From a virus: a DNA stretch of 25,325 bases. The stretch is taken from IMG/VR virus record IMGVR_UViG_3300025889_000870, positions 1 through 25,325 of that record. One strand, given 5' to 3'. The position numbers and the translations under genes were made by a program. Position 1 is the stretch's first letter. Each line of letters starts with the position of its first letter. Below, piece after piece: positions 6,358-13,323 of the stretch. The notes beneath the pieces are model-generated. The model was not told the origin of the DNA and did no database searches. It saw only the letters and a program-made list of their open reading frames with translations.

Positions 6358-8223
6358 TTACGCTCCTGATTGATTGAAGTCATCCATTGTGAAACTGGTT
6401 CCAAAAGCTGCATTCATTGCATCTAGTTCTTCTTGGCTTGTTGGAACATCAGACTGAGTAGGAGTAAACTTAATTCCTGCGTTTTCTTCCATCCAACTAA
6501 CCGCACGATCAAGGTTTTGCTGTGGTTTAAGAACGGTAAGATTATAAATCTCTTTGAGTTTCTTTTTAATCAATTCTGCATCACCCGATGCAAATGAAAT
6601 CTCACCAACAAGCTGCTCAACACGCTTACGGTCATTGTCAGAAAGAGTTTTACCAGATTCTTGCAGAATGTTTGTAGCTTCTCGAACTGCAATCTCTTTC
6701 AACATTGTACGGGCTTTCGTAATGTCAGTCGGCTGATCACCAACATCAATTCCCAAGTTACGCATTGCAGTAAATACTGTGCTAACCATTTGTTCTGGAA
6801 TGCTAACACCGCTATCAATTGCGGATATTAACTCCTCAAACTTTGCGGCACCTGAGTTAATGCTTTGCTGTAATTCTCCAAACCTGCGAACAATCGTTTC
6901 TGGTTTCTCTGCAATCTTAAACGCAGTAGGAGTTAAACCTTTATAATTTGCATCTGCCGCCGCTGCTAGAACTTGCAACTCAGGTGGAACATCATCCGCC
7001 TTACCACCGATCAAGGATACACGCTCATATCCTGACCACATATCGCCAAGATCAACGCCCTCTGCACGTTTTTCCAAGATAGACATACGGTCAGATGCAT
7101 CAATAAACTCATATTGACCTGCAAAGTCTTTGTTCTCAATCAGCTTGTTAAGCTCAAATGGGTTTAGATCAACAAACTCTCCATCGTCAAAGTTCGCAAA
7201 CTCTGTGCCTTTGCCGCCCTTTTTATAAACCCAATACTTGCCACGCTTTTTGCCTGCCAAGTCTGCAGCTTCGTCTTTCGCACGATCTGAAGAACGAGAT
7301 TCTAGTGCATATTTACCTGCAGCAAGTACCGCAGTTTGTGCTTTCTCTTTTGCCTTCTCCAATGCAGGCAATGCAGCAGAACCAGCTTTACCAACTGCGC
7401 TCAACATACGACCTACATTGAAACCTGATCCAGCGCGGTTTTGCATCAGTGCTAGTCCCAGCGCCATCAAAGCCGAACTTTTGTCCACCTTACCGCTGAT
7501 ATCTACTCCGGTAGCTTCTGCAAACTCTTTTTTATATTCATCAAGAGTGCGTTCTTTTTTGTCAGGCCCAGCACCACGAACAGAGTTTATGAAGTCATCC
7601 ATTGCACCAGCAAAGGTTTCATCAAGTGCTTTTTGCACATTCTGTGGGTCAGCCCCCATCTCTGGCATCATGCCTTCAGCAATCTTTGCTTCTGCTGCAC
7701 GAAAATCTTCTGCGGTTTGTGCTTTTGCTTTGTCTGCAATAATAGATTGCGCGGCAGCTTCATCACCCGCGCCTTTGCCAGATTCAATTTTATTTAAGTA
7801 TTCTGCAATCTGATCAAGGGGACTCATTTCATATGCTGGACTTTCCTCGGGAAGCTCTGCGGATAATGGAGCAATCTCTAATGGCTTCTCCTGCAGTCTT
7901 TTTATTTTAGCTAACTCAGCTTCTAGACCAGAAGGCTCCATATCTCTTTCACGCCGCTTAGATTCAGTATCGCGTATGTCTTGAATATATGGTTCTAATT
8001 CTGGATAACCGCCAAAATCTTGGCGCAAATCCTTAATTCTACCTGACAAACCTCTTTTAAGAGCAAGAGAGCCGAGGCTTTTATCCATATTAGGTGTTAA
8101 TATGTAATCAGAACTAGGACCAAGACCCGGACCTTCTTCTTGGAATAGATCACCCAGCCCACGGCCTACTTGAGCGGCCTTGTAGCGTTGATATAAACCT
8201 GCTGGGTCTAGAGGATTCGCCAT
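6358..8223 (-). CDS. Putative virion structural/internal protein, 621 aa
   Basis: I do not recognise a named family. The protein is highly charged and mainly helical. Near residues 250-290 lies a more apolar Ala/Gly-rich stretch (SALMALGLALMQNRAGSG, then AVGKAGSAALPALEKAKEKA), followed by a basic segment (KKRGKYWVYKKGG). No enzyme motif is visible. It starts MANP directly after a ribosome binding site segment that is nearly identical to the one before the 372-aa gene. It lies between two other large structural genes in one tight operon, so a particle component, perhaps internal, is likely. Confidence 0.8.
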   Translation of the reverse strand: MANPLDPAGLYQRYKAAQVGRGLGDLFQEEGPGLGPSSDYILTPNMDKSLGSLALKRGLSGRIKDLRQDFGGYPELEPYIQDIRDTESKRRERDMEPSGLEAELAKIKRLQEKPLEIAPLSAELPEESPAYEMSPLDQIAEYLNKIESGKGAGDEAAAQSIIADKAKAQTAEDFRAAEAKIAEGMMPEMGADPQNVQKALDETFAGAMDDFINSVRGAGPDKKERTLDEYKKEFAEATGVDISGKVDKSSALMALGLALMQNRAGSGFNVGRMLSAVGKAGSAALPALEKAKEKAQTAVLAAGKYALESRSSDRAKDEAADLAGKKRGKYWVYKKGGKGTEFANFDDGEFVDLNPFELNKLIENKDFAGQYEFIDASDRMSILEKRAEGVDLGDMWSGYERVSLIGGKADDVPPELQVLAAAADANYKGLTPTAFKIAEKPETIVRRFGELQQSINSGAAKFEELISAIDSGVSIPEQMVSTVFTAMRNLGIDVGDQPTDITKARTMLKEIAVREATNILQESGKTLSDNDRKRVEQLVGEISFASGDAELIKKKLKEIYNLTVLKPQQNLDRAVSWMEENAGIKFTPTQSDVPTSQEELDAMNAAFGTSFTMDDFNQSGA

Positions 8224-8238
8224 AATTGTTCGCCTTAT
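8213..8238. repeat. 26-nt duplicated initiation segment, copy 1
   Basis: The segment covering the stop of the 372-aa gene, the AAGGCG ribosome binding site and the first codons (MAN) of the 621-aa gene matches the segment at 9343-9368 in 25 of 26 positions; the central 20 bases are identical. The similarity stops soon after the MANP codons. It may mark an old tandem duplication or a recombination boundary. Confidence 0.8.
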
Positions 8239-9353
8239 GCAGCTTGGTTAATGCCCTGAAGCGTAGTGTATGCGCCAAGGCCAGACAAGAACGGGTTAGG
8301 TGCAGGAGCATAGTTCTGCTGCGTTTGTGAATAGACGCTTGCTGACGGAGTTCCTGATAGCGCACCGTATGCGTATGTATACGGAAGCAACGCTTGCTCC
8401 GTTGGACGCTGATATTCTTGACGCGCTGTGTCGATCATTTGCTGACGATATGCGCGTTCTGCCTCGCCTACGCCTGTCATAAACGCTAGGTCTGCAGGTT
8501 GTAGTGCAGAGTATACGCGGCCTATATCGGCTGTTGTACCTGCTAGAGAGCCATATTGACCGCCAAGTGTGCCGTATTGTCCGCCAAGCTGACCAACTGA
8601 TTGACCAAGGCCACCCATCAAGCGACCTGCTTCTAAATCACGAGTAGCTGCCTGTTGGTATGCTCCAGATGATGCCGCTAGAGCTTGCTCATAATTCTTA
8701 GCGCGAAGGTCTGCAGTTGCTTTAGTTTTTGCATCTTGGATAGCACGTTCAACTTCCGCAGCCTGAACTCCTTGACGAGAACCGCCAAACGCCCCACGAC
8801 CTACAGCTTCCGCTGAAGCACGTTGCCGCGCTGCGCTGCCCTGACGTTCAATATCAGCAATTGTTTTATCAATGACGGACTCAGTATATGGGTTCATATA
8901 TGCGCCAACATACTGGGATGGGTCATACATGCCACGACCACCAGAAACATATTGTGCTGCAGGCCCGAAGAATGACATGCTGGTTCCTAATGTTCCAAGC
9001 CCACGATTTAAAGCCTCTATGCCGCCAGTGGCTGAACCACTTGCAGTTTCAAAGTAAGGCTGATAGCGACTTAAAAAGTCAGGGATTCCATCGTTATTAG
9101 CGTCCTCAAGCATTGCTTGAGATGCAAATGTCTCAAGCCCAAGGCCAGTAATCGCGCCAGTTTCTGGGTCACGACCCATTTGACCTGCTAGTTTGTAGGG
9201 TGCTACCTGAAACAAATTAGGGTCTTGAAGAAGACCCCCTGCTAAATCGCCTTTTGTTTCTGTGCCGAATATTCCGCTGAGTAGAGATTTTTCAAGACGC
9301 TCAATGTATTCAGGACGGCGCTGGATCGTTTCTGTTGTGTAGGGATTAGCCAT
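8235..9353 (-). CDS. Putative virion protein with AFGGSRQG motif, 372 aa
   Basis: This protein resembles a type common in marine phages that I recognise by pattern but cannot name. It has a YMNPYTESVIDKTIADIER segment, a helical Arg/Ala-rich stretch with GRGAFGGSRQG (about residues 185-200), then a Gly/Gln-rich part with repeated LGGQYG-like units (about 245-270) and a Tyr/Gln-rich C-terminus. DANNDGIPDF near residue 84-93 looks like a calcium-binding loop. There is no signal peptide. It starts MANP, overlaps the end of the 274-aa gene by 8 bp (ATGGCTAA) and shares its initiation segment with the next gene. Probably an internal or tail-associated structural protein. Confidence 0.82.
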   Translation of the reverse strand: MANPYTTETIQRRPEYIERLEKSLLSGIFGTETKGDLAGGLLQDPNLFQVAPYKLAGQMGRDPETGAITGLGLETFASQAMLEDANNDGIPDFLSRYQPYFETASGSATGGIEALNRGLGTLGTSMSFFGPAAQYVSGGRGMYDPSQYVGAYMNPYTESVIDKTIADIERQGSAARQRASAEAVGRGAFGGSRQGVQAAEVERAIQDAKTKATADLRAKNYEQALAASSGAYQQAATRDLEAGRLMGGLGQSVGQLGGQYGTLGGQYGSLAGTTADIGRVYSALQPADLAFMTGVGEAERAYRQQMIDTARQEYQRPTEQALLPYTYAYGALSGTPSASVYSQTQQNYAPAPNPFLSGLGAYTTLQGINQAA

Positions 9354-9368
9354 AATTGTTCGCCTTAT
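9343..9368. repeat. 26-nt duplicated initiation segment, copy 2
   Basis: Partner of 8213-8238 with one mismatch. Here the segment contains the end of the 274-aa gene in another frame, the AAGGCG ribosome binding site and the MAN start codons of the 372-aa gene. Confidence 0.8.
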
Positions 9369-10170
9369 TCTCTAGTTGATTCATCATAGAATAGGCTTTT
9401 TGAATGCCCCGCTGAGAATCACCGTTACCAAGCCCCTTTACCGCGTCTTTCGTTAGGACAAATTCGCCTGCCATTAGCATAGCAGGAACATCATCCTTTT
9501 GACCAGAACCTTCTGACGGCATGATGCCACCGTTACGGCGAGGAAAATACTGACCGTCAATGTAGCCACCTGCGGCTAATCTACGGGGGATGTTAATACG
9601 AATGTCGCCCTCACCGCCAAATGGGCGAGAACCCATGCCAGTTCCTAGCTGTTCTTCCTTATCAAACAACTTAGAACCAAGACCTGATACAAGAGATGTA
9701 GCTAAAGCCTCACCAACGCGAGAGTTCAAGAGACTTGCCATTTTGCTGTTGGGGTCAATCAAATTTGCATCTACAAGAAACTTAGCGTAGCCAAGTGTGT
9801 TTTCGCCCTGCTTGAATACTGGAGCAACTTTAGAAATAGCTTCGGTTGCTTGTTGCCCCAAAGCCCTTCTAGTAGCCGCCTCTGCAAGTTGACGATCAAC
9901 GCCAGCACCAGAGTTAACTAATGGTGTAGCTGCTTTTGCTATCTGACTTTGACTCATTCCTGATGCTGTTTCAGCACCACCACCAAACAAGTTTCCTAGA
10001 TTTAAACCCTCAGAGCCAAGCCCTTGCTGAAGTGCCGTGAGCATTAATGCGTCTTTTGTGTCACCGCCAAGGACTTTTGATGTAATAGCGTTTGCAACAA
10101 GATTGGAGACAAAATCACCACCAGTTAAGGCTCCAACACCCTTTTTAATTAAGTCGCCTATTTTACTCAT
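9346..10170 (-). CDS. Putative virion protein with DDVPAMLMAGEFVLT motif
   Basis: The 274-aa protein starts with a short amphipathic segment (MSKIGDLIKKGVGALTGG), then an Ala/Leu/Gly-rich middle. The C-terminal third has GGYIDGQYFPRRNGGI followed by DDVPAMLMAGEFVLT (about residues 227-241) and AVKGLG. The motif G-x-D-D-V-P-A-M-L-x-x-G-E-F-V is recurrent in phage tail or internal structural proteins, often at the end of tape-measure-like proteins; its function is unknown to me. GGAG precedes the start. It is the first gene after a 51-base gap that holds a hairpin and a possible -10 box, so it may begin a transcript covering the four large structural genes downstream. Confidence 0.8.
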   Translation of the reverse strand: MSKIGDLIKKGVGALTGGDFVSNLVANAITSKVLGGDTKDALMLTALQQGLGSEGLNLGNLFGGGAETASGMSQSQIAKAATPLVNSGAGVDRQLAEAATRRALGQQATEAISKVAPVFKQGENTLGYAKFLVDANLIDPNSKMASLLNSRVGEALATSLVSGLGSKLFDKEEQLGTGMGSRPFGGEGDIRINIPRRLAAGGYIDGQYFPRRNGGIMPSEGSGQKDDVPAMLMAGEFVLTKDAVKGLGNGDSQRGIQKAYSMMNQLENKANNYG

Positions 10171-10181
10171 ATAAACGCTCC

Positions 10182-10198
10182 AAGTATCATTTATACTT
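10182..10198 (-). promoter_or_regulatory. Hairpin with embedded -10-like TATAAA
   Basis: AAGTAT and ATACTT form a 6-bp stem around a 5-nt loop in the 51-base gap between the 235-aa and 274-aa genes. On the minus strand TATAAA (10195-10190) lies within it, 20 bases before the start codon, preceded by an A-run; no convincing -35 is seen. It may be a weak promoter or a leader hairpin near the ribosome binding site. Confidence 0.3.
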
Positions 10199-10221
10199 TT
10201 TTAACACACTATTTGCAGATT

Positions 10222-10929
10222 TCAAAGTACAGACCTATTGAGAAGATTTGTATACCCACTGTTACCAGAGAAGACTTCACCAGTTGATACAGGCGTATTG
10301 GCATACATAAGTCGCTCCGCGCTCGTATAGTTTTCCGAAATAGGAATGTTCACATTAAGAGAAAGTGGATCAATAGTCGTTGAATTTCCAGTTCTAACAC
10401 CATCCTCAAAAGGCACAAGCTGTCTATCTATTGATCCATAAATAGGAGAACCAGAAAATGGATCAACAACGGCATCTAGTCCAGCTTTATAATTTGGGTC
10501 CAGCATATTTGCTGCATAAGTTGTAAATGGCTCTCCTTGTCTAATGCCTTGCTGATTGACTAATTGCCTTGTAATTGTCCCATCTGGATTTGCTCGTTGT
10601 GTCTCATATGTCGGAAGGGCTGATAAAATACCTCCAGACGTTAGCGCATTAGATATAGTTCCACTGGGAGCAATATTTACATTTTGAGAGCCATAGTTCT
10701 GTTTTACGCTCGTAGGGTTTCCACTGACAGAAGACGTAACCATTGCCATCATTCGGTTGAAGTCATCTTGTAATTTTTGTTGGCTGTTATGTTGACCTGC
10801 TTTGTAAGTTGAAACTTGTCCGTCAGGCATTTCAACTATCATAGTCCCCGTGTACAAGTTTTGCCCAGAAAGGGGATGCTTTCCTGCAGAGTCCGTTTTG
10901 AATTTAAACGTTGGTTTCATATCAGCCAT
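10222..10929 (-). CDS. Hypothetical virion-associated protein, 235 aa
   Basis: I recognise no family. The N-terminus is beta-like and basic (PTFKFKTD, YTGTMIVEMPDGQ), then a helix (QQKLQDDFNRMMAMV) and a long low-complexity stretch rich in Asn, Ser, Thr, Gly and Pro. No signal peptide, membrane segment or enzyme motif is visible. AGGAAAA precedes the ATG, 9 bp after the stop of the endopeptidase gene. Position between lysis genes and large structural genes suggests a minor virion protein, but this is only context. Confidence 0.7.
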   Translation of the reverse strand: MADMKPTFKFKTDSAGKHPLSGQNLYTGTMIVEMPDGQVSTYKAGQHNSQQKLQDDFNRMMAMVTSSVSGNPTSVKQNYGSQNVNIAPSGTISNALTSGGILSALPTYETQRANPDGTITRQLVNQQGIRQGEPFTTYAANMLDPNYKAGLDAVVDPFSGSPIYGSIDRQLVPFEDGVRTGNSTTIDPLSLNVNIPISENYTSAERLMYANTPVSTGEVFSGNSGYTNLLNRSVL

Positions 10930-10938
10930 AACATTTTC

Positions 10939-11391
10939 CTATATCATAAGCTCAAAGTGTGGAGCGTCGATGAACGGACGGCGACCTTGTGAGCGACGAG
11001 TGTCGATGTAATCATTCATAGCAGATTCCATATCGCCATCCCACTGCGCAATGTTTGGCACAGTCCATGCCGCGCCCCAACGGACAGGCACATCTACCGC
11101 ACGGGCACCTTCTGCCATCGCATCTGCGATCTCATCATATAAATTCAACTCCCAACGGCCCCCATCCACATAGGCCATGAGGTCTACGGCAATACCATCT
11201 AGGTGCTTTGACTTCATGGTCTGACTCGCGCCTTTAGCAACCAATGCACGTTGCTCTTCAATGGTTCTGAGTCCACAAATCACAGAGAAATCCTGCTTCG
11301 TCACCGAAATAGCGTGGCGGACAATAGCAACCATGCGTTCGTCCACGCCCTCTAGCTTTGCCGCGCTACGTTTTCCTAATTTATAAGCCAT
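10939..11391 (-). CDS. M15-type L-alanyl-D-glutamate peptidase (endolysin)
   Basis: This 150-aa protein matches the M15 zinc peptidases used by phages to cut the peptide of peptidoglycan, usually between L-Ala and D-Glu. The zinc-binding signature is visible as SKHLDGIAVD with His63 and Asp70, and the third ligand His145 in DAPHFEL at the C-terminus. SVICGLRTIEEQ is the usual segment before it, and VRWGAAW also fits the family. There is no export signal, so release through the holin is expected. The gene starts by TAATG coupling to the TM/coiled-coil gene and closes the lysis cassette. Length is normal for a single-domain endolysin. Confidence 0.93.
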   Translation of the reverse strand: MAYKLGKRSAAKLEGVDERMVAIVRHAISVTKQDFSVICGLRTIEEQRALVAKGASQTMKSKHLDGIAVDLMAYVDGGRWELNLYDEIADAMAEGARAVDVPVRWGAAWTVPNIAQWDGDMESAMNDYIDTRRSQGRRPFIDAPHFELMI

Positions 11392-11756
11392 TATTTCATG
11401 CTCCCTTTCATATCAAACATGCCCTCATGGTCACGGTTGATGTATTTAAGTTCGTTTTCAAGCAACGCTACACGTTGTTGCAATGACGTAATTGCATTAA
11501 TAGTCATTGCTAAACCTTCATGGTCATCCCACAATTCGTCTATTTCATCCCAGATATACTCAATTTCCATAAACGCGTCTTTTACATCACGTTTTAGATT
11601 GACGTTATCCTCAATAGCCATTTTTGATCCAAGTTGACTAACGGTTTCTTCTAGGTCAGCAATAGTCGCCGCTTGCTGCGCAGTCCACCAAATAAAGCCA
11701 CCAATCTGTAAGATGATGACTCCAATGATCGTTATGGGCAGCTTAATGTTTTCCAT
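11391..11756 (-). CDS. N-anchored TM/coiled-coil protein, candidate inner-membrane spanin
   Basis: The 121-aa protein has one N-terminal transmembrane segment (about residues 7-25, ITIIGVIILQIGGFIWW) followed by long charged helices of coiled-coil character (TIADLEETVSQLGS; LQQRVALLENELKYI). This is the architecture of Rz-type inner-membrane spanins, which link to an outer-membrane lipoprotein to fuse the two membranes in the last step of lysis. It lies directly between a lipoprotein gene and the endolysin gene, which favours the idea. There is no sequence match to known spanins that I can see, and similar small proteins are found in many phages without proven role. Confidence 0.72.
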   Translation of the reverse strand: MENIKLPITIIGVIILQIGGFIWWTAQQAATIADLEETVSQLGSKMAIEDNVNLKRDVKDAFMEIEYIWDEIDELWDDHEGLAMTINAITSLQQRVALLENELKYINRDHEGMFDMKGSMK

Positions 11757-11759
11757 ATT

Positions 11760-12257
11760 TTAATCACACGAATACGTTGCGTCTGTTACACAAACGGTGT
11801 TTGCCGTTGTGGTATTTGTGCTCGTAACAACCTCTGGGTTTACAATAGTCGCCTCTGCAATAGCAGCCATTGTGCTGTTTGTATCAACAGCAATGTCTTT
11901 GTTGTTATTGCTGTTCGTAGTGGCAATCGTCGTATTATTGTTTGACTGTGTACGAGCTACGTCAGCATTTACAGCAATACCTGTCGCCTGCACTAACGAC
12001 GGAACAAGTATGCCAGCCCAAGCCAACGCACTATCCTTGCCTGAGTTTGGCGCAGCGTGTGCTGTATTTGTGTTTTGCATCATCATTGCAGCCGCCACAG
12101 CCCCAGCCTCACCCTGTTTAGCAATCTCTTTGATGGCTTCCATGCGTGAGTTTTCTTTTGCGATCACAGCAGCCTGATAATGCTCGTTCATCGCAACATC
12201 GTTTTTCGATGAGCAAGCTGCCAGCGCAATCACTGGCAATATGATAAGTTTCTTCAT
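11760..12257 (-). CDS. Phage lipoprotein, candidate outer-membrane spanin partner
   Basis: The 165-aa protein starts with a lipoprotein signal peptide: MKKLIILPVIALAAC, with lipobox LAAC and Cys15 as the lipid-modified residue. Ser16-Ser17 after it favour sorting to the outer membrane. The mature part has an Ala/Met-rich helix, an Asn/Thr-rich low-complexity stretch (about residues 107-140) and two Cys near the C-terminus (VCVTDATYSCD). It overlaps the holin gene by ATGA and precedes the TM/coiled-coil gene by 3 bp. It may pair with that protein as a two-component spanin, although it is longer than usual outer-membrane spanins and not Pro-rich. A host-surface or exclusion lipoprotein is an alternative. 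Confidence 0.8.
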   Translation of the reverse strand: MKKLIILPVIALAACSSKNDVAMNEHYQAAVIAKENSRMEAIKEIAKQGEAGAVAAAMMMQNTNTAHAAPNSGKDSALAWAGILVPSLVQATGIAVNADVARTQSNNNTTIATTNSNNNKDIAVDTNSTMAAIAEATIVNPEVVTSTNTTTANTVCVTDATYSCD

Positions 12258-12658
12258 TTGGTTATTCCCTTAAACTTTTCAAAGGTGCGCATCCCACCTA
12301 AGCCAAGCATTCCCAACAACACCGTCATCAGGCTCTGCATGTCGAACTCTGGCAGCGGTGGGTGTTGTAGGCTAAACCAACCAGTGATGAAAAGTGTAAC
12401 AGGCAATCCTAGAAAATGCCAAAATAAAGCAAGACCACAAGTCCAACCAACAAAAGGTCGCCAACCCGCAATGAATATATTTCGCGACTTAGCTTCTTCT
12501 TTGTTAATGTCGATTTGGCCTTTAGCCAACTCTTGAGCGTGTCGCTCTGCCATAGTTGCAATTTCATGGGCTAACCTCGCTTTCTGGTCTTTGTCCTCAA
12601 CCACCTTGTCGAGTATATTGCTTACTGGGTCTACCAGCTTTCCAAGTAAATCTAACAT
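12254..12658 (-). CDS. GTA-type holin (holin of 3TMs family)
   Basis: The 134-aa protein matches the GTA_holin_3TM family, which permeabilises the inner membrane so that endolysin is released. The hallmark GWRPFVGW is at residues 65-72, at the start of the first strong hydrophobic segment (about 68-95, with LALFWHFLGLPVTLFI). A second one covers about 108-124 (MTVLLGMLGLGGM). The N-terminal half is an amphipathic, charged helix (HEIATMAERHAQELAKG). A basic tail follows. The ATG shares a base with the stop of a tiny upstream ORF (TAATG), suggesting translational coupling. The downstream lipoprotein gene overlaps by ATGA. The family is typical of alphaproteobacterial prophages and gene transfer agents, which hints at the host group. 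Confidence 0.9.
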   Translation of the reverse strand: MLDLLGKLVDPVSNILDKVVEDKDQKARLAHEIATMAERHAQELAKGQIDINKEEAKSRNIFIAGWRPFVGWTCGLALFWHFLGLPVTLFITGWFSLQHPPLPEFDMQSLMTVLLGMLGLGGMRTFEKFKGITK

Positions 12659-12735
12659 TAAACCATTACACTCCCATATAATGTCATTTCAACGCCCAAG
12701 ATGAGTTCTAACAGCTTCACGATAAAGTGTGTCAA
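12658..12735 (-). CDS. Tiny hydrophobic ORF coupled to the holin (25 aa)
   Basis: The 84-base gap between the EF-hand gene and the holin gene is open in one minus-strand frame. A TTG at 12735 is preceded by AAGGTGAG, a strong Shine-Dalgarno match at 7-nt spacing, and the frame ends in a TAA that shares its last base with the holin ATG. The product has a hydrophobic core (FIVKLLELILGVEM) flanked by few charges. An in-frame ATG at 12753 would give 31 residues and overlap the EF-hand gene by 11 bp. It may be a short membrane peptide acting on the holin, or just a coupling leader that sets holin translation. Size alone cannot prove coding. Confidence 0.4.
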   Translation of the reverse strand: MTHFIVKLLELILGVEMTLYGSVMV

Positions 12736-12742
12736 TATTTGC

Positions 12743-13078
12743 TCACCTTGCATCAACTACCATTTCTTTCCGCGTAACTTTTGCTTCCATTGCATTAAAG
12801 CCAAAATACGCTGCCACAACGCCACTGGCACCGATCACATACACACTTGCTATATCTGTGATAAGCTCTGCCGCGCGATCTAATCCTGCCCAAACAGCCA
12901 AAAAGATAACTAGAGGGTACAAAAGCATTCCCGCAGTACAGGCCACTGTGAGCCGCCTCTGTGTGTCTCTCTTTGCGTCTTGATCTTCCATACTCCTACG
13001 GCGATCCTCAAGCATAATTTCACGCTCATCCGGATCAATCTTTCCGTTTCCGTTTAGGTCGTAATCATCTTTTTTCAT
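12743..13078 (-). CDS. EF-hand-like small membrane protein
   Basis: The 111-aa protein has an N-terminal calcium-binding loop of EF-hand/dockerin type, DLNGNGKIDPDE (residues 7-18), with ligands expected at Asp7, Asn9, Asn11, Asp15 and Glu18. A charged Arg/Glu/Asp-rich linker follows, then two hydrophobic helices (about 45-64 and 74-95). I chose the second ATG (13078), 7 bases after AAAGG; the ATG at 13084 abuts that site. Position just before the holin and the two membrane helices make a lysis-related membrane role possible, with calcium as a candidate ligand, but no family with known function is recognised. Confidence 0.78.
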   Translation of the reverse strand: MKKDDYDLNGNGKIDPDEREIMLEDRRRSMEDQDAKRDTQRRLTVACTAGMLLYPLVIFLAVWAGLDRAAELITDIASVYVIGASGVVAAYFGFNAMEAKVTRKEMVVDAR

Positions 13079-13113
13079 TAGCATACCTTTCGGCTATCCG
13101 CTTGTGCGTCGTA

Positions 13114-13141
13114 ATTATAACAACTTTTCCATTTTTGTACA
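13114..13141 (-). promoter_or_regulatory. Candidate sigma70 promoter before the lysis cassette
   Basis: On the minus strand TGTACA (13141-13136) and a perfect TATAAT (13119-13114) are separated by 16 bp in the 80-base gap upstream of the EF-hand gene. Transcription would start near 13107, about 30 bases before the ATG at 13078. It could drive the EF-hand gene, holin and the rest of the lysis genes separately from the tail operon. Found by eye. Confidence 0.45.
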
Positions 13142-13158
13142 CACACCAGACATTCCGC

Positions 13159-13323
13159 TTAATTTCGATCAATTGTGAAGCAGTGGACTGCTTGCCCGGC
13201 ATTTTTAACCATGACCTCCGCTTTGGCTTTTGCTCTGTTGCAGTGCGCCTCAGTCCCGAATGCGCCTAGTTGATAATACTCAAACTGCCCATCAATGAAA
13301 CTTAGCCACACAAGCACCCACAT
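13159..13323 (-). CDS. Small protein with hydrophobic N-terminus, 54 aa
   Basis: The ATG at 13323 shares a base with the stop of the 158-aa gene (TGATG) and has GAGGA upstream. The first residues (MWVLVWLSF) are hydrophobic but short, then comes a polar part with two Cys (residues 38 and 48 approximately), rich in Ala/Lys (NRAKAKAEVMVKNAGQ). It may be a small membrane-attached or exported protein with a disulfide. No family recognised. A longer reading from 13413 is improbable because it would translate the neighbour's coding region in another frame with a Cys/Trp-rich composition. Confidence 0.6.
   Translation of the reverse strand: MWVLVWLSFIDGQFEYYQLGAFGTEAHCNRAKAKAEVMVKNAGQAVHCFTIDRN

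Noticed and set aside
7238-7813. Plus-strand open frame of 191 codons
   Set aside because: Antisense to the 621-aa gene in a Ser/Ala-rich composition expected from the reverse of Glu/Ala/Lys codons; no supporting signals.
11797-12177. Plus-strand open frame with hydrophobic Val/Ala-rich product
   Set aside because: Antisense to the lipoprotein gene, whose lipobox, start overlap and spacing are convincing.
12730-12735. TTGACA as -35 element of a holin promoter
   Set aside because: No acceptable -10 lies 16-18 bp downstream, and the TTG is better explained as start codon of the tiny ORF after AAGGTGAG.
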